NCBI GenBank assembly: GCA_020058315.1
Contig: JAGVEK010000527.1
Location: 1-5,552, forward strand
Source of the DNA: Candidatus Zixiibacteriota bacterium
Lineage (GTDB): Bacteria > Zixibacteria > MSB-5A5 > WJJR01
Length of the DNA stretch: 5,552 nt
Reading direction: 5' to 3'
This document shows, in pieces, positions 1-5,552 of the stretch. Under the pieces are notes generated by a model. It had not been told where the DNA came from, made no database searches, and saw nothing but the letters and a program-made list of their open reading frames with translations. A program made the translations under genes and the position numbers. Every line of letters starts with the position of its first letter. Position 1 is the stretch's first letter.

Positions 1-137
1 CCGCCGTAGCCGCCGCCACCAGCGCCCCGAGGCTTGTCTTCGGCATGGTTCACGCGCAGCGCGCGGCCGCCCAAGTCCTTGCCGTCCAGAGCCAGGATCA
101 TCGTCGTCACCGCGTCGTCCACTTCCGCGGGGCCGAC

Positions 138-155
138 CGCACCGATGACGGTGCG
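138..155. repeat. 7-bp perfect hairpin at the left border of the ATPase block
   Basis: cgcaccg (138-144) pairs with cggtgcg (149-155) around the 4-base loop atga. It lies 32 bases downstream of the ATPase stop codon on the minus strand and touches the border repeat at 155-164. No T-run follows on the minus strand (gtcggcccc), so it is not a standard intrinsic terminator. It could slow or protect the 3' end of the transcript. A stem of this size is expected about two or three times by chance in a window this long. Confidence 0.4.
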
Positions 156-164
156 ACTGTCAAC
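155..164 (+). repeat. Left copy of 10-bp direct repeat gactgtcaac
   Basis: Identical to 3402-3411 in the same orientation. It sits where G+C falls from about 70% (1-180) to about 43% (181-240), between the truncated RRM gene and the ATPase stop codon. It may mark an insertion border or a target-site duplication. A shared 10-mer somewhere in the window is expected by chance, so its position is the only argument for it. Confidence 0.35.
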
Positions 165-186
165 CGATTACCGCCACTGCACAATC

Positions 187-3100
187 CTACCTATCTTCAG
201 GAGTGCGCAAGTATTTATCGTCTCTGTCATCAAAAGCTGGCCTCGTCCCTTCTAGTACATCTACGAGACGCCTGTTCATTTGAGGATTCTCGATTGCGCC
301 AGTCTCATATGTCACCCGGTTACCGTCTGCCTTGTCAATCGACGCATATACGATTTGATCCGCGTCACAAACGACTGCAATATTGGGGTTGTGTGTGACC
401 ACAATCACTTGGCGGTGCTTCTTTGCTTCGCGAATACACGGCACCAGCAGCTCAAAGACCGTCTCATTGTCGAGGTTTTCGTCGGGCTGATCCAGGACCA
501 CCGGTGTCTTGCTATTGTCCACCAGCAGATAAAAGATCAACAGCAACGCGCCTCTCTCCCCGGGCGAAAGGGCATTGAGTGGCTTCGCCCCCATGGCCAA
601 CGTGTACTGTGGCTGTAGATACTCCATTCCGAATATGTATTGATATAGTTCCTCCGGAGAGCAGCCCTTCTCTCTGACTTGATTCGATACGACATATCTT
701 TCTTGATTTGGATCGCCGTTGGCATTGTGAAGGTATGTTGAAATCTTGCCAAGAAAACCGAGTGCACTCTCCTTCTGGCCAAAATCGGTCTCATCGACCA
801 TGGCCTTCAAAACGGTCGGCCCATCAGACCCAGAAAACGACCCCTTCACATTTCGGCGAATGCGATCGAGGAAACCCTTTTCGAAGCCCGAGTTCTTCAC
901 GTGCACGTCAAAGCTCAAACCGAGTTGCGCTTGAACTGCCGCGTTCCTATCCACGAAGCTCTGAACAGGGCGGTACAACTCGCGAAATAGATCGGCAACC
1001 TCGGCGATCTTCTCGTAAACCTCGCCCGCCAAATCCATCCGGGTCTCTTCAAGCGCCCCAAGCTTCGCGGGGAGTTCACCGAGTTCCTTGAGCAGCGCTT
1101 CTAGATCACTAATGGAGCCAGGCGTCTCCTCGTCTCCGACGATTTCCGCCTTCTTGGCCTCCCATTCCTTCCTCACTTCAAGGTAGGCCTGGTACTTTCG
1201 CTGCGGCTCGTTCAACTTCTCCTGCAGCACATTCGCAGCACCAATGCACGCACCTAGCTTGGCGCGCAGACTGCGCTCGCCACTATCGGCCAGGAGTGCT
1301 CCTACCGTCGCCCGGTCGGCCGTCAACTGCGCCCTCGCATCTACCAGTGGAGCGCTATTGATCTGCAGTGCAACGATGTCCACCCAACTAATGCCCAGCA
1401 GTGCCAAATCGGCCGTAACAGATTGCTCCTCACGTCGCAGACGTTCCTTCAAATTCCCGATCGATGCCTCGATCTTGCCAATGGCAGCAAGCTTCTTCGC
1501 GATGTCGGCTGTGCGGATCTCAGCATCCTTCAACTCGCCCTCTACCACCTCTCGCTCTTTGATCTTCTGAGCCAGCTCGTCGTTTTCGACCAGCTTGCCA
1601 TCCTGATCGAGTTCTGGCGTAGGTTTAGAAACTTCAACAGGCGCCGCCGACTCATGGTCCTTGAGCTCCTGCTGCTTCTGCAGGAGCTGCTTCGCGAGCT
1701 CAGAAGCGTGTTCAGGCAACATCCTTCGCTCAACCTCGGCGATCCGAGCGTTCGCCATCCTCAGATCGTCACGAACAATGCTAGCCGCCTCCAGGATCTC
1801 CTCGGTTCGATATTTGATAATGTCCCTGAGTGTCCTCTGGCCTAGCTGGGCAGCATCATCCAGTCGCGAGAAGATCACGGCTTCGAGTTCTGCCTGGAAA
1901 TCCGTGTCGCCGCCTTTGGCGATGTCCCCGCATAGACGCTCGAAAAAGTGCTGCGGGATGTAGTTCACGCGCTGTGGCGAGGTGCGATCTACAGTCTCTT
2001 CAAGACCTCTTGCAATTGCTGTTCCGTTCTGAAATGTAAGCGTTGCCTCGAAGTGCCGCGCCTTATTGTCTCTCGGAAGCCGGAATCTCTCAGCGTTCAG
2101 AAAAGAGAACTCTTGATCCCGATGGGAGTCAGACAGCAGACCTATGACGTCCGTCAGCGCGCTCTTACCACTGCCCTTGCGGCCAATGACTGCCACAAGA
2201 TCAGAATGGAGAGGGATTTCGAAATCAAACCATTTCTCAGCAAAGATGGCCCCGCCCTTTTTGTGGACACCAACAGACTTAATGAACCGCGCGCCCTCGG
2301 CTCGAACCACGCCGAGTTTCGGTGGTTCGTCTCCAATGTATACCCGGTCGCGATATTCCCTGAGAGCCTGTCTTAGACCCGCAAACGTTGTGTCAGCCTT
2401 GATCCAAGTGAAGCAGTTCCCAATCTTGTTAAGCGTCTGCGCCGTAGATAGAGCGTGCGCGTCGCTACAATCCAGAAGGATGTCCTTGACCCCTTCCTCT
2501 TTCAGCTTGTCCCGTGAGCGAATGCAGGCGGCGGGAGATGCTGAAGCAGAGAAGATTAGGTCCGCGGAGTTTATGATGTGCTTCTTTTCTGCAATCAGTT
2601 GATCGGTCCACTTTATGTCGGCCCACTCCACCTTTCCAATCGCGATCAAGCAATGTCCAACCATGTAGTGCGTTTCCAACGCAGAACGCACTTCGTCCAT
2701 GCTGAAGTTGATGTTGCTGAATCCGAGGTGTAGGGGACTTGGATCTCCCTGGCGTTTCTCGAGCGGAATGCTCTCAATGATCATCCGCCCGAGGTCAGTG
2801 AGTGATTCCCTAGTCGGATTCGCCCGCCACTCACTGGCCTTGCCGGTGACTTCAGGAGCGAGTTTGTAGTTTGCTCGCAGCGTGCTTAGGAACTGAGCTT
2901 CAATCAGGTCTGGTGTGACCCTATCGGAGAATAGGACGTGACAGTTCACGCGGCTGAAATGCTTATCTGTTCCTCCAAATCGATCCAAGCGAAGCTCGAT
3001 CACCGGAAGGAATAGATCTATGTTGGGGAGCTTTCCTTCCGCTGCCGCGGCCAAGACCTTTCTGTAGCCGTCTAGAAACAGATAATCGTTGATGCCAATA

Positions 3101-3249
3101 ACTTTAAACTCTGGAGGCAGCTTGGAAAGATCATCGATGAAGGCATCCCACTGCTGCTCCTTTGTCCCCCCATAGTCGTGAACGATAGAATCAGGTGTGT
3201 GGACCTGAAGATCCCACTTGCGCCAAGTCGCACCCTCCTCATAGTCCAT
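187..3249 (-). CDS. TrlF-family PHP-domain/SMC-like ATPase (ppl-type single-gene anti-phage protein)
   Basis: A 1020-residue cytoplasmic protein. Residues 1 to about 300 form a PHP-like metal-dependent phosphoesterase domain: DLQVHTPDS (13-21), VIGINDYLF (50-58), Glu85 in PVIELRL, His104 in NCHVLF, and SDAH (262-265). Then comes a split ABC/SMC ATPase. Walker A is GRKGSGKS (356-363). A largely helical coiled-coil region spans about 460-770, with a Pro-rich break near 535-555 and no CxxC zinc hook. The signature is LSPGERG (894-900), Walker B is VVLDQPDEN (917-925), and the switch His953 lies in VVTHN. This order matches proteins annotated as TrlF family AAA-like ATPase. It also matches the stand-alone defence gene ppl (polymerase/histidinol phosphatase-like), in which nucleotide-driven sensing is thought to control the PHP nuclease. 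I chose the ATG at 3249 because GGAGG lies 4 bases upstream. A TTG at 3279 adds 10 residues but has no ribosome site. Lower GC than its flanks points to transfer. The protein target is unknown. Confidence 0.92.
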   Translation of the reverse strand: MDYEEGATWRKWDLQVHTPDSIVHDYGGTKEQQWDAFIDDLSKLPPEFKVIGINDYLFLDGYRKVLAAAAEGKLPNIDLFLPVIELRLDRFGGTDKHFSRVNCHVLFSDRVTPDLIEAQFLSTLRANYKLAPEVTGKASEWRANPTRESLTDLGRMIIESIPLEKRQGDPSPLHLGFSNINFSMDEVRSALETHYMVGHCLIAIGKVEWADIKWTDQLIAEKKHIINSADLIFSASASPAACIRSRDKLKEEGVKDILLDCSDAHALSTAQTLNKIGNCFTWIKADTTFAGLRQALREYRDRVYIGDEPPKLGVVRAEGARFIKSVGVHKKGGAIFAEKWFDFEIPLHSDLVAVIGRKGSGKSALTDVIGLLSDSHRDQEFSFLNAERFRLPRDNKARHFEATLTFQNGTAIARGLEETVDRTSPQRVNYIPQHFFERLCGDIAKGGDTDFQAELEAVIFSRLDDAAQLGQRTLRDIIKYRTEEILEAASIVRDDLRMANARIAEVERRMLPEHASELAKQLLQKQQELKDHESAAPVEVSKPTPELDQDGKLVENDELAQKIKEREVVEGELKDAEIRTADIAKKLAAIGKIEASIGNLKERLRREEQSVTADLALLGISWVDIVALQINSAPLVDARAQLTADRATVGALLADSGERSLRAKLGACIGAANVLQEKLNEPQRKYQAYLEVRKEWEAKKAEIVGDEETPGSISDLEALLKELGELPAKLGALEETRMDLAGEVYEKIAEVADLFRELYRPVQSFVDRNAAVQAQLGLSFDVHVKNSGFEKGFLDRIRRNVKGSFSGSDGPTVLKAMVDETDFGQKESALGFLGKISTYLHNANGDPNQERYVVSNQVREKGCSPEELYQYIFGMEYLQPQYTLAMGAKPLNALSPGERGALLLIFYLLVDNSKTPVVLDQPDENLDNETVFELLVPCIREAKKHRQVIVVTHNPNIAVVCDADQIVYASIDKADGNRVTYETGAIENPQMNRRLVDVLEGTRPAFDDRDDKYLRTPEDR

Positions 3250-3258
3250 TTCTCCTCC
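3250..3258 (-). promoter_or_regulatory. Ribosome binding site that fixes the ATPase start
   Basis: The minus strand reads GGAGGAGAA directly before the ATG at 3249. The GGAGG core (3258-3254) is a strong Shine-Dalgarno sequence with a short 4-base spacer. The upstream TTG at 3279 has nothing comparable before it, so the ATG is the better start. Confidence 0.7.
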
Positions 3259-3358
3259 GACTCGCCCTGGATAATCCAATTGCGTAGCTGAACCGCCCCG
3301 GGCATTTCGGAGGGTTCGTCATATGAGAGCAGCCGTCGCGGCCAGTCTCGTGCACTCA

Positions 3359-3367
3359 AGTATAGCA
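3359..3367 (-). promoter_or_regulatory. Probable extended -10 promoter of the ATPase gene
   Basis: The minus strand reads TGCTATACT, an extended -10 element (TGn followed by TATACT, one base from TATAAT). No good -35 box lies at 15-18 bases, which is usual for extended -10 promoters. It stands in the only AT-richer stretch upstream of the gene and would give a leader of about 100 bases. A TTGACA hexamer (3410-3405, minus) lies 40 bases further up, too far to pair with it. Confidence 0.45.
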
Positions 3368-3401
3368 GAGTGGACGTTGCAATTAGGCACATTCCGACAT
3401 G

Positions 3402-3411
3402 GACTGTCAAC
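3402..3411 (+). repeat. Right copy of 10-bp direct repeat gactgtcaac
   Basis: Identical to 155-164. It lies where G+C changes from about 48% (3361-3420) to about 70% (3421-3720), upstream of the ATPase promoter. Together the two copies frame a block of about 3.25 kb holding only the ATPase gene. The repeat also includes TTGACA on the minus strand. The copy is itself bracketed by two gacatg hexamers (3396-3401 and 3415-3420). Confidence 0.35.
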
Positions 3412-3635
3412 GCGGACATGCAGAAGCCACGCCACCTTTGTCAGCGGGGCCCCACTTCAGGCCGCCGGCAGATCAGCCCGTCCCAGCGATCACCTCCGAC
3501 CGCCGCCAGTCGGTAAGGCCGCCCCTACCGCCGATACCTCTCCGCACTCTGCCAATACCGACTGAAGCTGCGCGGCCCGTTATGGTCCCCGCGGTCCCGA
3601 TAGCCCGGGTCCCGCCGCCCGAGCGGGCTCTTCGT

Positions 3636-3652
3636 GCTGGTCGTCGACCAGC
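3636..3652. repeat. 8-bp inverted repeat with a single-base centre
   Basis: gctggtcg and cgaccagc flank a single t. This 17-base near-palindrome lies in the GC-rich spacer inside the possible decayed gene. It could be a protein-binding site; about one such match is expected by chance in a window of this length, and nothing else nearby supports a function. Confidence 0.25.
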
Positions 3653-3785
3653 CCCGCGCCTCAATGTGCAGCTTCACGGGGACACCGAGCGCCTTCTTGG
3701 TGCGCCTCGCTCCATCCTGCCGAGGGTAGCCGACTTGCCTGGGATATGAAACTGTCGACAGGGACTAAACTGAAGAGTTAGAATC

Positions 3786-3797
3786 CCCGGCGCCGGG
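3786..3797. repeat. 12-bp perfect palindrome cccggcgccggg
   Basis: A self-complementary 12-mer in the spacer, with a second palindrome, ctgtcgacag, at 3752-3761 just to its left. Both lie where the two coding-like frames of the possible decayed gene overlap or join. No role can be assigned. Confidence 0.3.
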
Positions 3798-4023
3798 AGT
3801 CTGTCCGCGACAACGAGGTTCCGAAGCGCCATGCCCGGGAAATCGTTCAAATGCACGGTCAGGATCTCGGCTCGGAGGTAATTGTCGTGAAAGCGATACT
3901 GACTTCGCGCCCGAAAACCCATGGACAGCGGGATAACCACAGGCCGGGCAGTTAGGCAACTAACCTGGTGACCGTCCACCAGAATAGACCGAAAAGATGT
4001 GGATCGCGGCAAGGTATGGCACT

Positions 4024-4051
4024 GGAGCTGCGGAGACGGGTTCGCAGCTCC
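4024..4051 (+). terminator. 9-bp hairpin, possible terminator-like element in the spacer
   Basis: ggagctgcg (4024-4032) pairs perfectly with cgcagctcc (4043-4051) around a 10-base loop. On the plus strand it is followed by tccttgtat, a weak T-rich run. On the minus strand no T-run follows. It lies 89 bases upstream of the plus-strand NYN-like start and could end transcription entering that gene or act as a leader structure. It is the strongest stem I found in the spacer, but the T-run is poor. Confidence 0.3.
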
Positions 4052-4140
4052 TCCTTGTATGCGGCGCCTCGTGATCCAGGTGCCAATGGGCACGCCGCCG
4101 GCGAGGACTTTGATCCGCTCGTCGATTCCAGAAATCAGAC

Positions 4141-4233
4141 ATGACCGCCTCCCGCCGCACCATAATCTTCATAGATGGCAGCGCGTTCCGCGACACCCTA
4201 CGCAAGGCGTACTACGACAAGTTCAGGCGCCTG
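4141..4233 (+). pseudogene. Truncated N-terminus of a NYN-domain-like nuclease gene
   Basis: From the ATG at 4141 the plus strand encodes TIIFIDGSAFRDTLRKAYYD and then KFRRL. The hydrophobic strand ending in IDGS followed by a helix resembles the first strand of NYN/PIN-like ribonuclease domains, where the Asp is a catalytic metal ligand; the usual Asn after DGS is Ala here. G/C is at about 27 of 31 third positions in this stretch, far above the local G+C of 58%, so it is very probably genuine coding DNA of the host type. After about codon 31 the frame runs into the antisense of the neighbouring nuclease-like gene and ends at 4359 with an unrelated sequence. The rest of the domain is missing, so the gene is broken. 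No clear ribosome site precedes the ATG. The family call rests on one short motif. Confidence 0.5.
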
Positions 4234-4237
4234 ACAA

Positions 4238-5287
4238 CTAACCCGAATCAGCCGTCCCTCCGGTCTCCAACCATCTTGCGAAATTATCAACAGGGTTACC
4301 GTACCCACATGCGGTCAATACGCGCATGTCGCAGAAATTTCCTGCGAAGGATTCGATGAATTGTCTTGTCGCGAAACCCGGTGCGAGGCCGTCCGCAAGT
4401 TGTCGTAGCACCCGACCCGCATCATATACTATTCGGCCCTCTTCATCCCGCGCTAAACGGTTGAAGCCGTACAGTAAATCTGCAATGGACAGTGCCATAT
4501 TCCGCGCGGAATAGGTCACATGCACCCGGCCATCCACAGTCAATATGCTCGTCTCTTCGAGTCCATACGCCTCAAAGAACGCAGCTGCAATTGTCGCTTC
4601 GCCACCTGCCCGCGTGTACGTCACGCCGGACGTGACGATTCGCAATTCTACAAGTTCTCCGTATGCGACATTGCGCATGCCGTTGCCCGACGCCTCCGGC
4701 GAGAAGGTCATCACGAAGGTTGTCCCAGGCACGAGCATGTATGCATGCTCATCCCAAAGTATTGGTCGCAGTCCAGAAGTGAACGCGGAGACATCGATAG
4801 TAATCGAGCGCCGCGTCCGTTGCGAATCATCGACCATTACCCACAAAGCTGGCTCTGCGAAACGCAAGAATCGGACAGCGAACACGAGTGGATGCCCAAA
4901 TCCATCGGCAAATGCCCTTAGCTTAGCCAGGTGGGCACCGGAAATCGTTACCTTGTCCTTAGATGTACTCTTTACCTCAACGAAACATCTGTATCCTGTG
5001 TGTCGATCTGGGCCGAGGCTTCGTATCCAGAGGCCCGGCTTGAACCGCGCAAGAAAGTCAGGCGCAGCGGACCCAATCGCAATCGAGTGCTTTTGCTCCA
5101 ATGGAGCTAGGTCCGTGCACGTTCCCATCAGAATACACAGCAAAGCGAATTCATCTTCTTCGCTCAGACCATCTTCCGCTTGGCCAATCTCCGCTCCAAG
5201 GCTGCCCACCAATATTGATCGAATGTCTGTGTATTGCTCGGGTGTGGCAATTGCCCTCACTTGCCGTAGCGCCTTGGCAAGCTCCAT
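4238..5287 (-). CDS. Uncharacterised protein with a PD-(D/E)XK nuclease-like motif set
   Basis: A 349-residue protein from an ATG at 5287 to TAG at 4240-4238. A helical N-terminal part (1 to about 70) leads to APDFLARF with Asp77, then after 26 residues CFVEVKSTSKDK with Glu104 and Lys106. Next come LAKLRAFADGFGHPLVFAVRF and LWVMVD (about 120-153). This Asp...Glu-x-Lys order, with a following helix and a hydrophobic strand, is typical of the PD-(D/E)XK superfamily (restriction enzymes, resolvases, defence nucleases). The C-terminal 190 residues match nothing I know. No Shine-Dalgarno sequence precedes any candidate start. I chose this ATG because G/C at third positions changes from about 73% upstream to about 50% downstream of it, and because the nuclease part begins here. 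An in-frame GTG at 5518 would add 77 residues. It shares strand and lower GC with the ATPase gene but lies 1 kb from it. Confidence 0.7.
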   Translation of the reverse strand: MELAKALRQVRAIATPEQYTDIRSILVGSLGAEIGQAEDGLSEEDEFALLCILMGTCTDLAPLEQKHSIAIGSAAPDFLARFKPGLWIRSLGPDRHTGYRCFVEVKSTSKDKVTISGAHLAKLRAFADGFGHPLVFAVRFLRFAEPALWVMVDDSQRTRRSITIDVSAFTSGLRPILWDEHAYMLVPGTTFVMTFSPEASGNGMRNVAYGELVELRIVTSGVTYTRAGGEATIAAAFFEAYGLEETSILTVDGRVHVTYSARNMALSIADLLYGFNRLARDEEGRIVYDAGRVLRQLADGLAPGFATRQFIESFAGNFCDMRVLTACGYGNPVDNFARWLETGGTADSG

Positions 5288-5552
5288 CTTTGATGAGCGG
5301 GGCGGCCCGTGCTCTGTACGGGCCGTGCCAGCCGAGCCGGTCAGTTGCACGCTGCTGTTGGGCGGCGAACACCCAGGATCACCGAGCCCGAGCAAGTCGA
5401 ACTGATCAGACCGGCGCTCCATAAGGGTGCGCCACGCCGACGTCAGCAGCGAGCACTCTAGCCGTCGAGCCTCGGCGACTGCGGCAGCGTGAACCTCGTC
5501 CACTGCATCGCCCACCACTTGGTGGAAGTGTGGATAGCCGTACCGACGCCAG
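5288..5552 (-). other. High-GC open frame continuous with the nuclease-like gene, reaching the right edge
   Basis: The nuclease-like frame has no stop from its ATG back to the end of the window. It reads YGYPHFHQVVGDAVDEV and then VAEARRLECSLLTSAW, followed by a Pro/Ser/Gly-rich stretch (DPGCSPPNSS) that joins the nuclease part. G/C is at about 73% of third positions and total G+C is about 68%, so it resembles the host segments. It may be the 3' part of a host gene fused in frame when the nuclease-like gene arrived, a true long N-terminus with a start at 5518 (GTG) or outside the window, or chance openness. I recognise no domain in it. Confidence 0.4.
5303..5325. repeat. 8-bp inverted repeat just upstream of the nuclease-like ATG
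   Basis: cggcccgt (5303-5310) pairs with acgggccg (5318-5325) around the 7-base loop gctctgt. It starts 15 bases upstream of the ATG on the minus strand. If transcription begins further up, the stem could hide the start region; it could also be a repressor site. No T-run follows on either strand. Confidence 0.35.

Larger units (their letters stand above)
1..167 (-). pseudogene. C-terminal fragment of a glycine-rich RRM RNA-binding protein, 5' end missing
   Basis: The minus-strand frame through positions 149-3 reads as the second half of an RRM fold: helix 2, then LDGKDLGGRALRVNHAE (the usual loop and last beta strand), then a tail with GAGGGGYGG that runs off the left edge. Bacterial RRM proteins of this kind are small single-domain RNA-binding proteins with a Gly-rich C-terminus. 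The RNP2 and RNP1 motifs that should come before are absent. In this frame there is a stop (taa) at 168-170, and further upstream lies the end of the ATPase gene. The 5' half has therefore been lost. G/C is at about 84% of third positions by hand count, unlike the adjacent ATPase gene, so it looks like resident DNA. How far the RRM match extends between 120 and 167 is uncertain. The remaining gene may still continue beyond the window but lacks its start. Confidence 0.75.
3525..3922 (-). pseudogene. Possible decayed, frameshifted host gene of unknown function
   Basis: The spacer between the two large genes holds no intact gene, but two adjacent minus-strand stretches look coding. From an ATG at 3922, one frame has HDNYLRAEILTVHLNDFPG and ALRNLVVADRLPAPG with about 81% G/C third positions near 3790-3890. 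A second frame, open from 3764 to a stop at 3527-3525, has RRTKKALGVPVKLHIEARGW and an Arg-rich end (RDPGYRDRG, SRYWQSAERYRR) with about 84% G/C third positions. Joined by one frameshift around 3680-3760 they would make a protein of roughly 130 residues. I do not recognise either piece, and no ribosome site is evident. Base bias alone in a GC-rich region could produce part of this signal. Confidence 0.3.

Noticed and set aside
1423..1845. Plus-strand open frame of 140 codons opposite the ATPase coiled coil
   Set aside because: It lies wholly antisense to a well-supported gene, has no ribosome site, and its Leu-rich content is the reverse reading of Glu/Lys/Gln-rich helices.
3249..3279. TTG at 3279 as start of the ATPase gene
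   Set aside because: No ribosome site lies before it, while the ATG 30 bases downstream has GGAGG at 4 bases; the extra 10 residues add no known motif.
3399..3749. Plus-strand Pro/Arg-rich open frame of 116 codons in the spacer
   Set aside because: The composition is what a 70% G+C segment gives by chance. The minus-strand frame here has better third-position bias, and no ribosome site or motif is visible.
3771..3953. Plus-strand stretch containing EIVQMHGQDLGSEVIVVKA in the spacer
   Set aside because: It looked coding at first, but a stop lies just before it, there is no start, and third-position G/C is only about 65% against about 81% for the opposite strand.
4024..4090. tRNA-like piece (gggttcgcagctcc)
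   Set aside because: The T-loop-like string is part of a 9-bp hairpin. No D-arm, anticodon arm or acceptor pairing can be built around it.
4545..5405. Plus-strand open frame of 286 codons opposite the nuclease-like gene
   Set aside because: The minus-strand frame has the nuclease motif set and a natural domain layout. The plus frame is Ser/Arg/Pro-rich, shows no recognisable motif, and looks like an antisense shadow.
1..5552. CRISPR array, transposase, integrase, rRNA
   Set aside because: No spaced repeats, DDE or tyrosine/serine recombinase motifs, terminal inverted repeats at the block borders, or rRNA-like sequence were seen on either strand.

Overview
The window looks like a stretch of a high-GC bacterial chromosome that has taken up two lower-GC genes of likely anti-phage or mobile-DNA type. 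By hand count the flanking and spacer segments are about 70% G+C (1-180 and 3421-3720) or 68% (5281-5520). Sampled blocks of the two large genes fall to about 45-58%. The three host-like coding pieces have G/C at roughly 80-87% of third codon positions, against about 50% at the start of the nuclease-like gene. The glycine-rich RRM piece and the high GC would fit a planctomycete or another high-GC Gram-negative bacterium, but the sequence does not fix the taxon.

Layout. Positions 1-167 (minus strand) hold the C-terminal half of an RRM RNA-binding protein whose N-terminal half is missing. Positions 187-3249 (minus) hold one large gene for a PHP-domain plus SMC/ABC-type ATPase of the TrlF family. 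This is the architecture of the single-gene anti-phage system called ppl. A probable promoter lies at about 3359-3367. Both composition borders of this block carry the same 10-base sequence, gactgtcaac (155-164 and 3402-3411).

Positions 3412-4140 hold no convincing intact gene. There are traces of a decayed minus-strand gene in two frames (about 3525-3922) and several hairpins or palindromes. At 4141 a plus-strand gene begins that resembles the N-terminus of a NYN-domain nuclease; it runs only about 31 codons before it meets the end of the next gene. Positions 4238-5287 (minus) hold a second lower-GC gene with a PD-(D/E)XK nuclease-like motif set and no family I recognise. The same reading frame stays open, with high-GC composition, to the right edge of the window.

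How it fits together. Two putative defence genes on the same strand sit in separate compositional blocks about 1 kb apart, so they are not an obvious operon. The RRM gene is cut at the outer border of one block and the NYN-like gene at the inner border of the other. The simplest reading is a small hotspot where cargo genes were inserted into host genes without any visible transposase or integrase. Whether the two proteins cooperate cannot be told from the sequence.
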